DNA from: a virus
Strand: one strand, 5' to 3'
DNA: 39,562 nucleotides
Virus record (IMG/VR): IMGVR_UViG_3300044643_002859
Span: 1 to 39,562 of that record
Part shown: piece by piece, positions 16,043 through 24,980 of the stretch
Layout of the letters: the number at the start of each line of letters is the position of its first letter
Numbering within the stretch: position 1 is the first letter of the stretch
The notes under the pieces: generated by a model
The model's database searches: none
What the model saw: the letters and a program-made list of their open reading frames with translations, nothing else
Told to the model about the DNA's origin: nothing
Made by a program: the position numbers and the translations under genes

Positions 16043-16781
16043 TAATTTTAAAAATATTTATGACATTTACAATAAATCAATAGAAAAATATTTAGATTAT
16101 TTTGAAGTTTGTTTGTGTAAAATTGATTTAAAAGAATTTAATGTATTTGGATTTGGAACTCCTTCTTGGTATGAAGCTGCGGTGCAAAAATTAGACTTTA
16201 TAATAAAAAATTTAAACGAATTAAGAGAGGGAGAATTATTGGTCTTTAATGATTTGGATATTCAATATTTAAACCCAATGAATACTTTTAGAGTTTTAGA
16301 TTTTATGGAATGTAAAAAATTAGATTTCTGTGGAACAAAGGAATTTGACTCCGATAAATACAACGGTGGTTATTACATTTTAAGAAACACTAAAAATATA
16401 ATTAAACTTATATGTTCTATAAAAGAAGAATTAAAATTAAAAAAACCTAAATATGCCGACCAAGATATCTTAAATGAGATTATTCACGATGCAAATGTAA
16501 ATCACGCTTTGATGCCAAGAGAATTTTTTATAAATGGACCTCATGGCGGAATAACACAAGAAGCAATAATGCATCATACAACTTACGCAGATACTGTTCA
16601 TGATAAAATAGTTCAAATGAAAATGATTTATTCTAATTACTTCAAGACTAAGTATGCAGAAAGTGATGATTTTCCATTTGGCGATTCATTTGGCGAATTA
16701 AATAGAACAAATGGAATTAAGCTTACTGATGACATTTATATTAACGATCCTTTTGTTTTATTGAAAAATAAATTGCTATGA
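16005..16781 (+). CDS. GT-A glycosyltransferase (nucleotide-diphospho-sugar transferase-like)
   Basis: 258 aa from ATG 16005, preferred over the in-frame GTG at 15999 because AGG at 15997-15999 is then correctly placed as ribosome site. The DxD metal motif is in ELLVFNDLDIQYLNP (D83-x-D85). Conserved downstream pieces are DKYNGGYYILRNTKN, an ADQDILNEI helix and a His-rich end (FINGPHGG, IMHHTTYAD) that resembles GT77-like and related families transferring to proteins or glycans. It lacks the capsid tag, so it probably acts in the infected cell on a surface or virion glycan. Acceptor unknown. Confidence 0.72.
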   Translation: MNKKIKLVGVWSDNFKNIYDIYNKSIEKYLDYFEVCLCKIDLKEFNVFGFGTPSWYEAAVQKLDFIIKNLNELREGELLVFNDLDIQYLNPMNTFRVLDFMECKKLDFCGTKEFDSDKYNGGYYILRNTKNIIKLICSIKEELKLKKPKYADQDILNEIIHDANVNHALMPREFFINGPHGGITQEAIMHHTTYADTVHDKIVQMKMIYSNYFKTKYAESDDFPFGDSFGELNRTNGIKLTDDIYINDPFVLLKNKLL

Positions 16782-16922
16782 AATTGATAAAAAATATTCT
16801 ATCATAAGTCTTAGATAGGATGATGAGTTATTTTTAACAAATCGCACCAGAAGAAGGTTTTGATTAAGTTATTGAAATGAATAATAGACAAAAGTTAAAA
16901 GAATTATTGTAAAGGAAATAAA

Positions 16923-17267
16923 ATGGCAATTAAAATAACAGAAAAAGCAGTAAAAGAAATAAATCTTGCAATTGAAGAAGAAAGAAACCAAGGAGCTACA
17001 GAAGAAAAGCTTCATGTAAGAGTAAAAGTTGTTGGTGGTGGATGCTCTGGCTTCCAATCGAAACTAACAATAGAAAAAGAGGTAAATCAAAAATTAGACG
17101 AATTATATGAAATCAAAGGCATATCAGTAATAGTCGATAAAAGAAGTGCTATGTATATCGGAGATGCAACTATAGATTTTATTGATGATATGAATTCTCG
17201 TGGATTTAAAATAGACAATCCACAAGCTAAGTCTACTTGTGGATGTGGCAGTTCTTTTTCCATGTAA
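16923..17267 (+). CDS. A-type iron-sulfur carrier (IscA/ErpA/HesB family)
   Basis: 114 aa, the normal length, with AAAGGA before the start. Family hallmarks: ITEKAVKEI at the N-terminus, GGGCSGFQ with C41, and the C-terminal STCGCGSSFS with C106 and C108, the three cysteines that hold the cluster or iron. These proteins pass Fe-S clusters to apo-enzymes. Several T4-like phages of marine bacteria carry a relative, presumably to support cluster-dependent phage or host enzymes during infection. It has no capsid tag. It lies behind a 140-base gap that holds only a weak hairpin (CTATC/GATAG, 16799-16818) and no gene that I can support. Confidence 0.9.
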   Translation: MAIKITEKAVKEINLAIEEERNQGATEEKLHVRVKVVGGGCSGFQSKLTIEKEVNQKLDELYEIKGISVIVDKRSAMYIGDATIDFIDDMNSRGFKIDNPQAKSTCGCGSSFSM

Positions 17268-17303
17268 TTGTAATGGAAATATTAAAGTAGAATCTATTTT
17301 TTG

Positions 17304-17723
17304 TTAGATTTTTTCCTCTGGCATTTCTTTTGGTTTTTCAATGTCTGCAAACTTTTTGTACATTTCTTCTTCTGACAAAAAGTTATATGCAGTTCCATCA
17401 GCAGTTTTTATATTTTGAAAGTGTGTTGGGAATCTATAAAATCCTAAATTGTTTTTGTTAATATAACCTACAACTTGATGTTTTACATTGAATGAAGACT
17501 GGTCTGTAAAATTGAAATTAAATCTACCTACAAGTTTTCCACCATCAATAGAAATTTCTATTGTTTTCATTGTAAAATCACTATTGTCTTTGGCCTTCTT
17601 ATCAACAATTGGGCCTATTTTATTGATCATTCTCGATTTGAAAAATCCCGACATTGAATCCCATCTATTTTTTGATAGCTTATTTACAATTTCATTTGTA
17701 TTTTCTACTTTTTCTATAGTCAA
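17304..17723 (-). CDS. Hypothetical protein, TTG start
   Basis: 139 aa. The only plausible upstream start is a TTG at 17723, 11 bases after the stop of the tagged gene at 18516. Two direct copies of TATAGTCAAATTT (17714-17738) span this junction, so the original start may have been altered by a small duplication. The middle looks like a beta-rich domain (TIEISIDGGKLVGRFNFNF, HQVVGYINKNNLGFYRFP) between a helical N-terminus and a charged, Pro/Glu-rich end. Not recognised. If translation starts later, at the Met in SMSGFF, the domain is still complete. Confidence 0.5.
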   Translation of the reverse strand: MTIEKVENTNEIVNKLSKNRWDSMSGFFKSRMINKIGPIVDKKAKDNSDFTMKTIEISIDGGKLVGRFNFNFTDQSSFNVKHQVVGYINKNNLGFYRFPTHFQNIKTADGTAYNFLSEEEMYKKFADIEKPKEMPEEKI

Positions 17724-17733
17724 ATTTTTATAG

Positions 17734-18516
17734 TCAAATTTGAAAAGCTCTAAAATACATAAATTGACGCATTATCTTTACCATATCATCTTTATTTGAA
17801 ATTTTGTAATTTTTTACTTTTTCAGAATTAATTTGAAATTTATTTAATAGATCGTTTTTATAACTTTCGATAAATTCTTGTTGTTTGCTTTCTAGCACTT
17901 GTTCGACTTGAGTCGATAATTTGCCCATTGCCATTTTTGATGCTAGAGGTCTCATGAACAATTCTTTTTTCTTGCGTTCCTCATCTTCACTTTTTTTCAT
18001 CGCTTTAAAATCTGCTGGAGTCTTTACTTTTTCTTTAAGATCATCTATCTTTTTCTTGGCTTCTATATAATCCATAGAATATGCCAACATACCCTTACAG
18101 GCTTGTTGCACTTCTTCTGGGAATGAATCAATATATTTCTGATTTGATTTTTTAGTTAGCAAACTATATCTCTTAGAACCGCTTGCCCACCTTAAGTCGC
18201 TTATAAAAACATGTTCCAGATTAGATTTTAATATGAAATGTGGAGCATAATTAGTGGGATCTAATTTATTTTTTTCATATTCTCTTTTATCATATTCTTT
18301 GGAAAATTTTGCAAACTCTTCAAGATATGGATCACTAGTTGAATCTTCAAATGTATCTTTCAACTTTCTATACTGATCTTTTGTAAGATGATTTGCACTT
18401 AATGCTTCTTCATATAATTGCTTTAACTTTTCAAATTTACCTTCAATTGCATATTTTTCCATTTTCTTAATGGCATCATTATTTTCGTCATTTTCTAACC
18501 AAATTTTGAATTTCAT
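17734..18516 (-). CDS. Capsid-tagged helical protein
   Basis: 260 aa from ATG 18516; an in-frame GTG at 18528 is rejected because it overlaps the GGGG ribosome site. The tag is MKFKIWLENDENND, without a clean LxE. The remainder is almost fully helical and charged (IDDLKEKVKTPADFKAMKKS, LESKQQEFIESYKNDLLNKF) with a central region of mixed sequence around SDLRWASGSKRYSLLTKKS. No catalytic motif. Possible coiled-coil head core or internal protein. It is divergent from the first family A gene at 18589, and the 72 bases between them must hold both promoters. Confidence 0.55.
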   Translation of the reverse strand: MKFKIWLENDENNDAIKKMEKYAIEGKFEKLKQLYEEALSANHLTKDQYRKLKDTFEDSTSDPYLEEFAKFSKEYDKREYEKNKLDPTNYAPHFILKSNLEHVFISDLRWASGSKRYSLLTKKSNQKYIDSFPEEVQQACKGMLAYSMDYIEAKKKIDDLKEKVKTPADFKAMKKSEDEERKKKELFMRPLASKMAMGKLSTQVEQVLESKQQEFIESYKNDLLNKFQINSEKVKNYKISNKDDMVKIMRQFMYFRAFQI

Positions 18517-18588
18517 AATTATCCCCACTCTTAACTTGTAATGACATTATTTAGTGGATTTTATCTTATTTGTTGTGTAAATAAATCT

Positions 18589-20760
18589 ATGAACTTTAAA
18601 CATTGGCTACTATCTGAAGAAATATTCCCCAATAAGACCGCAACTGTCTATCATAGAACATGTCAAGATTGCAATAAAGATGATAGCGTCAAAGCCGTAT
18701 CAAGTATACTCACAAAAGATTACAAAGTTGGCTCAGGTTGTATGTACGGTTGTGGTCTTTATACTACTTTTGCAATAGAAAGCCAATTTACCAATTATAT
18801 GCAAACATATGGTCAAGCAGTAGTCAAATTTAAAGTGGAAGAACTAGACAAATATCTCATATTTCAATTATCTGTGGCAAAACAAATACATGGCAAGGAT
18901 TATAAAATAAGCGATCAATTAAAGAAATTAGGACTACTAAACAAACCAAATGTAAATGAAATTAAATTAAAATATTACGATGAACAACAAGAAAAAGAAA
19001 AATACTCATCAGCTTTAGCAAAACAATTCTATGAACAAAATGGTTGGATAGTAAATTCGGTAAAAGGAATTATCTATTATGGGGCAAATGATGGTTATTG
19101 TTTAGTGAAATATCCAACAGTTAAAGATGGAACAATAACTATGTTGGGTTATGCAGTCGCAGAACCTAATAATATGAAAAAGATGGAAGAACTAAAAAGT
19201 AATATTGGTTGGATAAAATCGGTTGGAACATTAGGCACAGCTTTTAAAACTACCTACAAGGCTCCAGAAAAAATGAAAGAAAAACTTGCGTTTGGCAGCA
19301 ATACTGAAATTGAAAATGTCAAAAGTATTTTTTTGAATTCTAAAAACTTAGAACGAACAGCAAAAAAATTAGAATCAAATTTAAAAAAACTTTCTGATAA
19401 AGATATTTCTGATTTACTTGATAGAGCAAGTGACAAAGACCAAATGGCAGAAGTAATTATAAAATACATACCAGAACTTTATGGCGAAATTCTTGTTTCA
19501 TTGTTTAGAAATGCAAAAGACAAAGACAAAGTTTCAGAACTAATTATAAACTACAACCCAAAATTTTCTCGTAATAATGTTTATCATTTGATTTCTTATT
19601 CAACTGACAAAGACAAAATAGCACAACTTATTATTGAAAAGCATCAAGAAATTTCTGATAGTGATGTTTATAGTTTGGCTGTAAATACAAAAGACAGAGA
19701 CAAAATAGCACAACTAATTATCCAAAAGAAATCAAACCTTTCTGACAAAAATGTTGGTGATTTGATTTATGCTGCAATCAACAAAGAAAAAATAGCAGAA
19801 TTGATTATTGAAAAGAAACCAGAACTTTCTGATAATAATGTTTTTAATTTGATTCAATTTGCAAATGATAAAGAAAAAATAGCAGAAATAATTCTAAACA
19901 AAAATCCAAAACTTTCTGATGATACTGTTGAAAATTTGCTTCTTAAGGCAAATGACAAAGAAAAAATGGCAGAATTAATTATAAGAAAAAAACCAGAACT
20001 TTCTAATAGCAATGTTTATAGTTTACTTGGTACTGCAACTGATAAAGACAAAATGTCAGATCTAATTATAAGATACAAAAAAACAAATCTTTCTAATAGT
20101 AATGTTTTTCATTTGCTTTTTTATTCAAAAGATAAAGACAAAATAGCAGAACGGTTAGGATCAGATAATATAAGCAAACTTTCTGATAAAAATATTTCTT
20201 CTTTGCTTGATAATGCAATTGATAGAAGAGAACAAATGGCAAAAATAATTATAAAATATAAAGAAAATCTTTCTGGTGATGATGTTTCTTATTTGACTTC
20301 TAATCTAAAAGATAATACTGAAATTTTAGAACTTATTTTAAATAATTTAAGACAAAGTAAATATCCAGTTCATGACAAAGTCATAGGATGGATTTTCGAC
20401 AGATCAAAAGATAAAGATAAAACTATAAATGATATTATCCAAATTCTAAAAGAAAAAAATCAAGAAATTTCTATAGTGGCATTTCAATATTTTGTTCAAT
20501 ACGCAACAGACAAATTAAAAATGGCAATGACCTTGATTAAAATTAAAAAACAACTCAGTCTTGAAGAAGCTTCTATTTTGATCAGAAATGCAAAAGATAT
20601 AAATGAAATGGTAAAATTGATTGATAAGCCATATTCATTTTTGAAATCACTCACTAGTTTGGATGCCTTTAGATATAAGAAATCGCCAGAAGTACAAGAT
20701 ATGATAAACCAAGAACTAAAAAGAAGAAAAAGAATTCGCTTCAGTAGTGACTTCGACTAA
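18589..20760 (+). CDS. Family A cargo protein: tag + ADP-ribosyltransferase-like domain + long helical-repeat tail
   Basis: 723 aa from ATG 18589, which gives the tag MNFKHWLLSEEIFPNK (LSE); the frame is open from 18541 but the extra residues are not shared by its paralogues. Residues 18-200 are the common family A domain: TVYHRT (H22), a TCQDC insert, GSGCMYGCGLYTTFAIESQF, YGQAVVKFKV and KGIIYYGANDGYCLVKY. The order His, then G-x-G-x-Y, then a later strand resembles the H-Y-x site of PARP-like ADP-ribosyltransferases. From about residue 250 to 700 there are roughly fifteen 29-residue units of type DKEKIAEIIL..P.LSDDTVENLL, two short helices each. This is the longest of the four paralogues. 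Targets are unknown. Confidence 0.6.
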   Translation: MNFKHWLLSEEIFPNKTATVYHRTCQDCNKDDSVKAVSSILTKDYKVGSGCMYGCGLYTTFAIESQFTNYMQTYGQAVVKFKVEELDKYLIFQLSVAKQIHGKDYKISDQLKKLGLLNKPNVNEIKLKYYDEQQEKEKYSSALAKQFYEQNGWIVNSVKGIIYYGANDGYCLVKYPTVKDGTITMLGYAVAEPNNMKKMEELKSNIGWIKSVGTLGTAFKTTYKAPEKMKEKLAFGSNTEIENVKSIFLNSKNLERTAKKLESNLKKLSDKDISDLLDRASDKDQMAEVIIKYIPELYGEILVSLFRNAKDKDKVSELIINYNPKFSRNNVYHLISYSTDKDKIAQLIIEKHQEISDSDVYSLAVNTKDRDKIAQLIIQKKSNLSDKNVGDLIYAAINKEKIAELIIEKKPELSDNNVFNLIQFANDKEKIAEIILNKNPKLSDDTVENLLLKANDKEKMAELIIRKKPELSNSNVYSLLGTATDKDKMSDLIIRYKKTNLSNSNVFHLLFYSKDKDKIAERLGSDNISKLSDKNISSLLDNAIDRREQMAKIIIKYKENLSGDDVSYLTSNLKDNTEILELILNNLRQSKYPVHDKVIGWIFDRSKDKDKTINDIIQILKEKNQEISIVAFQYFVQYATDKLKMAMTLIKIKKQLSLEEASILIRNAKDINEMVKLIDKPYSFLKSLTSLDAFRYKKSPEVQDMINQELKRRKRIRFSSDFD

Positions 20761-20827
20761 CTTTACTATCAAAAATTAATTGCTATAGTTACTTAGGTAA
20801 TTTATTTTTAACAGTATTGGGAAAAAC

Positions 20828-21238
20828 ATGCAATTTGTAAAACAAGGTTCTGGATGTATCATTTTGGCCAAAAACACAAAAAAAATACTGCTTCCTCATA
20901 GGTCTAAGCAAGTTGGTCAACCAAATACTTGGGGAACTTGGGGAGGTTTTTCTTCCCCTGATGAAATTCCACAAGAAACAGCAAAAAGAGAACTAAGAGA
21001 AGAATCTGGATATAATGGAAATATCGAACTAATCAAATTATCAACCATGAATTGGTTTGTATTTAAATATCACAATTTCTTGGGAATAATAGATGAAGAA
21101 TTCACTCCATGTTTAAATTGGGAAACTCAAGATTATAAATGGGTCGAATTTGGAAATTGGCCATCACCCATTCATTTTGGACTACAATGGCTATTAGAAA
21201 AAGATAGCAAAATTATAGAAAAATTAGTGCATATGTAA
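20828..21238 (+). CDS. Nudix hydrolase
   Basis: 136 aa. A complete Nudix box spans residues 40-62 (G-x5-E-x7-RELREESGY). The N-terminus SGCIILAKNTKKILLPHRSK and the WGTWGGF lead-in are typical of NTP- or sugar-nucleotide-type members. Nudix enzymes cleave X linked to nucleoside diphosphates, including ADP-ribose, NAD(H), damaged nucleotides and capped RNA. There is no capsid tag, unlike the Nudix at 26550, so this copy should be made in the infected cell. Its position between two cargo genes beside probable ADP-ribosyltransferases makes ADP-ribose or NAD-capped RNA plausible substrates, as inference. Confidence 0.88.
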   Translation: MQFVKQGSGCIILAKNTKKILLPHRSKQVGQPNTWGTWGGFSSPDEIPQETAKRELREESGYNGNIELIKLSTMNWFVFKYHNFLGIIDEEFTPCLNWETQDYKWVEFGNWPSPIHFGLQWLLEKDSKIIEKLVHM

Positions 21239-21296
21239 CATTAATTTCCTTCATCGAACCACATAGATACCATATTATCAACAAATATGAGGATCT

Positions 21297-22865
21297 ATGT
21301 CACACTACACAAATCAAAGAATTATTACAGAACAAGAATGGTGGAATAGCTTAAGAAGTCAAATAGGACAAACTACTTATTCAGAATCTTATTGCGTTGA
21401 TCTAAATGAAATGGATTTTCTCGATCCATCTAAATCACCAATTCTTCAAGGTGCTAAGAACTTTGCAGGTGGACTTTCTACAGGTCTAAAGCAAGGATAT
21501 GACAAAGGTGCCAAAGATGTTGAGGAACTTGGAAAGTTTCTTACCCCAGGGATTTTAAAAACTATTGAAATAGTCGCAAATGTGTCACAAAAATTTGCAG
21601 ACAAAGTTGGGATATCACCAGTTACAGCAGCTATGATTGTTGGTATTGCAGCAACTGCACCCGCTGCTCTTCCTGCATATATTCTCGCTTTATCACTAAG
21701 AAGAGTTGCGACAAATTTAGCCAACAAAATGTATGATACAGCATGGGAAAAACTAACTGGCAAAACAGTCGAAGAATTAGATAAAATGTGGGTAGATTGG
21801 AAAAGTAAAAACCCAACAGCCGCAACTCCTAAAGTAGTTGCAGATTCATTTGACTCATTCAATTCATTCTTAAGAAATAAAGATATAAACTTATACCAAA
21901 AAATTTATTTGGAAAATGAGTACCAAGAAGATGCAAGAGGAGTTGGAGAATTTTTAGGTAAAGGTCTTGGTTATGGTGCTGGTGCTGGAGTTAGCATTAT
22001 ATCAAATTCAATTTCTAGTATCGCCAAATTATTTTCTAGTGTTATGAAAATGATAGCAAACAATCCGGTAGCTACTGGCAAAGTCTTGTTCGGTGTAATC
22101 ATAGGTTATTATGTCGGTAAACTTGGAGCTAAAGCAACAGAAAAAGTCACAGATATGATTCAAGGAAAATTGTCAGCAGCCGAAAGTGATGATATTAGAA
22201 AAGTTGCTGAAAAAGTTGGGGTTCCACAAAAAGAAACTGATGATATATTGGGAGACAAACTTCAGAATGCTGCAAATTCTCTTGATCCATCAAAGATATC
22301 AAATTTGATTAGAAATCCAGATTTGATAGATGCAATGAAGAAAACAGATTTTTATGATAATACGCTTCATGCACAAATATTAAAACAAGCAATAACTGAA
22401 AAATCTGACAAGGCGAAAGATGTTTTGTGGCATTTATTGTTTAAAATGGGAAATGATCAAGACCGAATAGCAGATTTAAAAGATGTTATATCAACCTACA
22501 ATAGTTCTGAATTAATGAATCGTTTTAATGAATATCAATTGAAGCACAATTCTTTTGTAAATGGTATTTTCGTGAAATTAAAAGCTTTATCTTCTGCTGC
22601 TGGAGATTCTGGACTAAATCCAAAAGATGCTGAAGATGCAAGAAGGGAGGCTGTTAGTGCTGGTTATACCCTTCGATCATTTATATTTAGTTCTGATGAA
22701 ATTAAAAATTCTGGTGGTAGTGTTGCAAAAAGTGCATTAGATGTAGTGGCACCAGCAGTTAAGGCGGCAGCGAAGGTAGTCACAGATGATCCACGAGATA
22801 TCTTTAATTATAAAGGCCAAGAAGTTTCAGACTTTATTGATAGTTTGCCGACCCCTAAAAAATAA
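21297..22865 (+). CDS. Large 'WW'-tagged hydrophobic internal protein
   Basis: 522 aa with GAGG four bases before ATG. The start MSHYTNQRIITEQEWWNSLR matches that of the 134-aa protein at 8199 and contains ITE. Hydrophobic regions lie at 105-134 (TAAMIVGIAATAPAALPAYI) and 258-277 (GKVLFGVIIGYYVG), separated by a Gly-rich GKGLGYGAGAGV. The same arrangement is seen in the tagged 281-aa protein at 13120. The C-terminal half is helical with Ala-rich AVKAAAKVV near the end. Size, hydrophobic segments and probable packaging suggest an ejected or membrane-contacting virion protein. Not recognised by family. Confidence 0.55.
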   Translation: MSHYTNQRIITEQEWWNSLRSQIGQTTYSESYCVDLNEMDFLDPSKSPILQGAKNFAGGLSTGLKQGYDKGAKDVEELGKFLTPGILKTIEIVANVSQKFADKVGISPVTAAMIVGIAATAPAALPAYILALSLRRVATNLANKMYDTAWEKLTGKTVEELDKMWVDWKSKNPTAATPKVVADSFDSFNSFLRNKDINLYQKIYLENEYQEDARGVGEFLGKGLGYGAGAGVSIISNSISSIAKLFSSVMKMIANNPVATGKVLFGVIIGYYVGKLGAKATEKVTDMIQGKLSAAESDDIRKVAEKVGVPQKETDDILGDKLQNAANSLDPSKISNLIRNPDLIDAMKKTDFYDNTLHAQILKQAITEKSDKAKDVLWHLLFKMGNDQDRIADLKDVISTYNSSELMNRFNEYQLKHNSFVNGIFVKLKALSSAAGDSGLNPKDAEDARREAVSAGYTLRSFIFSSDEIKNSGGSVAKSALDVVAPAVKAAAKVVTDDPRDIFNYKGQEVSDFIDSLPTPKK

Positions 22866-22881
22866 ATAGGAAAAATTATAT

Positions 22882-23454
22882 ATGATTACATTTATTGAAT
22901 GGTTATTAGAAAATACAGAACCACAAAGTTTTACATTAAGTGATAAGAACATTGTGCCAGAATGGGTTTACAATATTTTTGTTGAGTCTTATCTTAAATC
23001 AACAGGAAAAGCATGGGATATGAACACATTCCTTGGAAGATCAAGATCATGGACTTTTTTTGGAATACCACCAGAATCTGAACATGATCCAGCAGCAGGA
23101 TTTGTTTGTGTTAGATTTCAAAATTCAGGTTTAGTAAAATTAACAGGAGTTGCAGGAAGTACTAGAGCTATTCTAAAAGGATTAAGTCTTGTTGATAATC
23201 TCAACAAACCTGTTTGGGGTGCTGTAAGTGATAGTATAGCAAGCATGGCAGAAAAAAGAGGATTTATAGTGCCACCACCAGAAACTATGAAAATGATGGC
23301 AATGTTTATACCAAACCTAAGTGTAAATGATTCTGGTGATGTACAAGCTCATGTTATTGGAGTTGGAGATGTAAATAAAAAAGTTATTGTTAATCAAAAA
23401 TATATGGATTGGTTTAAAAAACAATACCCACAAATTCCAATGGCTGCAAAATAA
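22882..23454 (+). CDS. Capsid-tagged protein, possibly GNAT-like
   Basis: 190 aa with an AGGAA ribosome site. Tag MITFIEWLLENTE (LLE). The middle, GFVCVRFQNSGLVKLTGVAG followed by STRAILKGLSLVDNLNKPVW and IASMAEKRGFIVPPP, runs strand-helix-strand-helix and vaguely recalls the acetyl-CoA-binding half of GNAT acetyltransferases, but no R/Q-x-x-G-x-G/A signature is present. The last residues, PMAAK, match the AIAAK ends of family A proteins, and the DNA of this end plus the next gene's start is a shared junction. The enzyme call is weak; the tag and gene are well supported. Confidence 0.5.
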   Translation: MITFIEWLLENTEPQSFTLSDKNIVPEWVYNIFVESYLKSTGKAWDMNTFLGRSRSWTFFGIPPESEHDPAAGFVCVRFQNSGLVKLTGVAGSTRAILKGLSLVDNLNKPVWGAVSDSIASMAEKRGFIVPPPETMKMMAMFIPNLSVNDSGDVQAHVIGVGDVNKKVIVNQKYMDWFKKQYPQIPMAAK

Positions 23455-23457
23455 ACT

Positions 23458-24963
23458 ATGAACTTTAAACATTGGTTAATATCTGAAGAAATATTCCCCA
23501 ATAAGACCGCAACAGTCTATCATAGAACAAGAAGTCTCAAAGATGTATCAGGCATACTCACATCTGATTTTAAAGCAGGTGCAGGTGCAGGTTGCTCTTA
23601 TGGTTGTGGTCTTTATACTACTTATAAAATAGAAAGCCAATTTGTCGATTATATGGAAATGTATGGCGAAGCATTAGTCAAATTTAAAGTAACAGACCTC
23701 GATAAATACCTCATATTTCAATTGTCTGAGGCAAAACAAATACATGGCAATGATTATAAAATTAGCAGTCAATTTAAAAAATTAGGACTACTAAACAAAC
23801 CAAATGTAAATGAAAGTAAATTAGAATATTACGATAAACGACAAGAAAAAGAAAAATTTTCATCAGTTTTGGCATATGAATTCTATGAACAAAATAATTG
23901 GATAGAAAAGTCGGTAAAAGGAATTATCTATTATGGATCAAGAGATGGTTATTGTTTAGTTAAATATCCAACAGTTCAAGATAAAACAATAACCATGTTG
24001 GGCTATGCAGTCGCAAAATATGATGATATGAAAAAGATGGAAGAACTGAAAAGTAATATTGGTTGGATTAAATCAGTTGGTATATTAGGTACACCCATTA
24101 AAAATGTTTATAAATCTCCAATCGAAAATAAAGAAAAGTTTGCATTTGGAGATTATAGCGAAATCGAAAATGTCAAAAATATTTTTTTAACATCTAAAAA
24201 CTTAGAAAAAACAGCAAAAAAATTAGGATTATATCTAGACAAATTTTCTGATGAGAATATTTCTGGTTTGCTTCATCATGCAGAAGATAAAGACAAAATG
24301 GCAGAAGTGATTGCAAAATATAAAACAGAACTTACCGATTGGAATGTTTTTCATTTGCTTCATTATGCAACCGACAAAGACAAAATAGCAGAACTAATTA
24401 TAAAATATAAAACAGAACTTACTGATGAGAATGTTGAAAATTTGCTTCGTACTGCAACCAACAAAGACAAAATAGCAGAATTAATTGTTAAAAATAAACC
24501 AGAACTTTCTAATATGAATATTTATAGCTTGATTCAGTTTGCAACCGACAAACAAGATAAAATAGCAGAACTAATTATTGAAAAGAAATCAAAACTTTCT
24601 GGTAAACATGTTGAATTGTTGCTTCGTAAAGCAACAGATAAAGACAAAATAGCAGAACTAATTATTGGAAATAAACCAGAACTTTCTTATTTCGATGTTC
24701 AATATTTGCTTAATTTTGCAAACGATAAAGAAAAAATAGCAGAACGATTACAAGAAAAAGAAGACAACATAAGCAAGCTTGATGATCAAAGTGTTATTGA
24801 TTTATTTCATGATGATGCAAACGATAAAGACAAAATAGCACAAATAATAAACAAATACCACACAAAGAAAACTCCAAAAATTCAAGAATTCATTGATAAA
24901 TACAGCAGCGGATATAAATTAAATTTAGGTAAAAAAGTTCTATCAACTGGATCATTTACATAA
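23458..24963 (+). CDS. Family A cargo protein: tag + ADP-ribosyltransferase-like domain + helical repeats
   Basis: 501 aa, starting three bases after the previous stop. Tag MNFKHWLISEEIFPNK with ISE. Its ADP-ribosyltransferase-like residues are H22 in VYHRT, Y53 in GCGLYTT and the strand SRDGYCLVKY (161-170); compared with the 723-aa paralogue it lacks the TCxxC insert. About eight 29-residue repeats follow from residue 235. The C-terminus GKKVLSTGSFT differs from the AIAAK end of its relatives, so its 3' end has been replaced or has drifted. No separate ribosome site is visible, suggesting coupling to the gene before it. Confidence 0.58.
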   Translation: MNFKHWLISEEIFPNKTATVYHRTRSLKDVSGILTSDFKAGAGAGCSYGCGLYTTYKIESQFVDYMEMYGEALVKFKVTDLDKYLIFQLSEAKQIHGNDYKISSQFKKLGLLNKPNVNESKLEYYDKRQEKEKFSSVLAYEFYEQNNWIEKSVKGIIYYGSRDGYCLVKYPTVQDKTITMLGYAVAKYDDMKKMEELKSNIGWIKSVGILGTPIKNVYKSPIENKEKFAFGDYSEIENVKNIFLTSKNLEKTAKKLGLYLDKFSDENISGLLHHAEDKDKMAEVIAKYKTELTDWNVFHLLHYATDKDKIAELIIKYKTELTDENVENLLRTATNKDKIAELIVKNKPELSNMNIYSLIQFATDKQDKIAELIIEKKSKLSGKHVELLLRKATDKDKIAELIIGNKPELSYFDVQYLLNFANDKEKIAERLQEKEDNISKLDDQSVIDLFHDDANDKDKIAQIINKYHTKKTPKIQEFIDKYSSGYKLNLGKKVLSTGSFT

Positions 24964-24980
24964 TTACTAGGTTGTAAACT

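Noticed and set aside
16782-16922. tRNA gene or riboswitch in the 140-bp gap before the Fe-S carrier
   Set aside because: No cloverleaf or conserved TTCRA arm is visible. The one hairpin (16799-16818) has a three-base loop and no U-run, so it is not a convincing terminator either.
21446-21862. Reverse ORF of 138 aa opposite the 522-aa protein
   Set aside because: Shadow of a gene with a good ribosome site and a conserved start; no ribosome site of its own.
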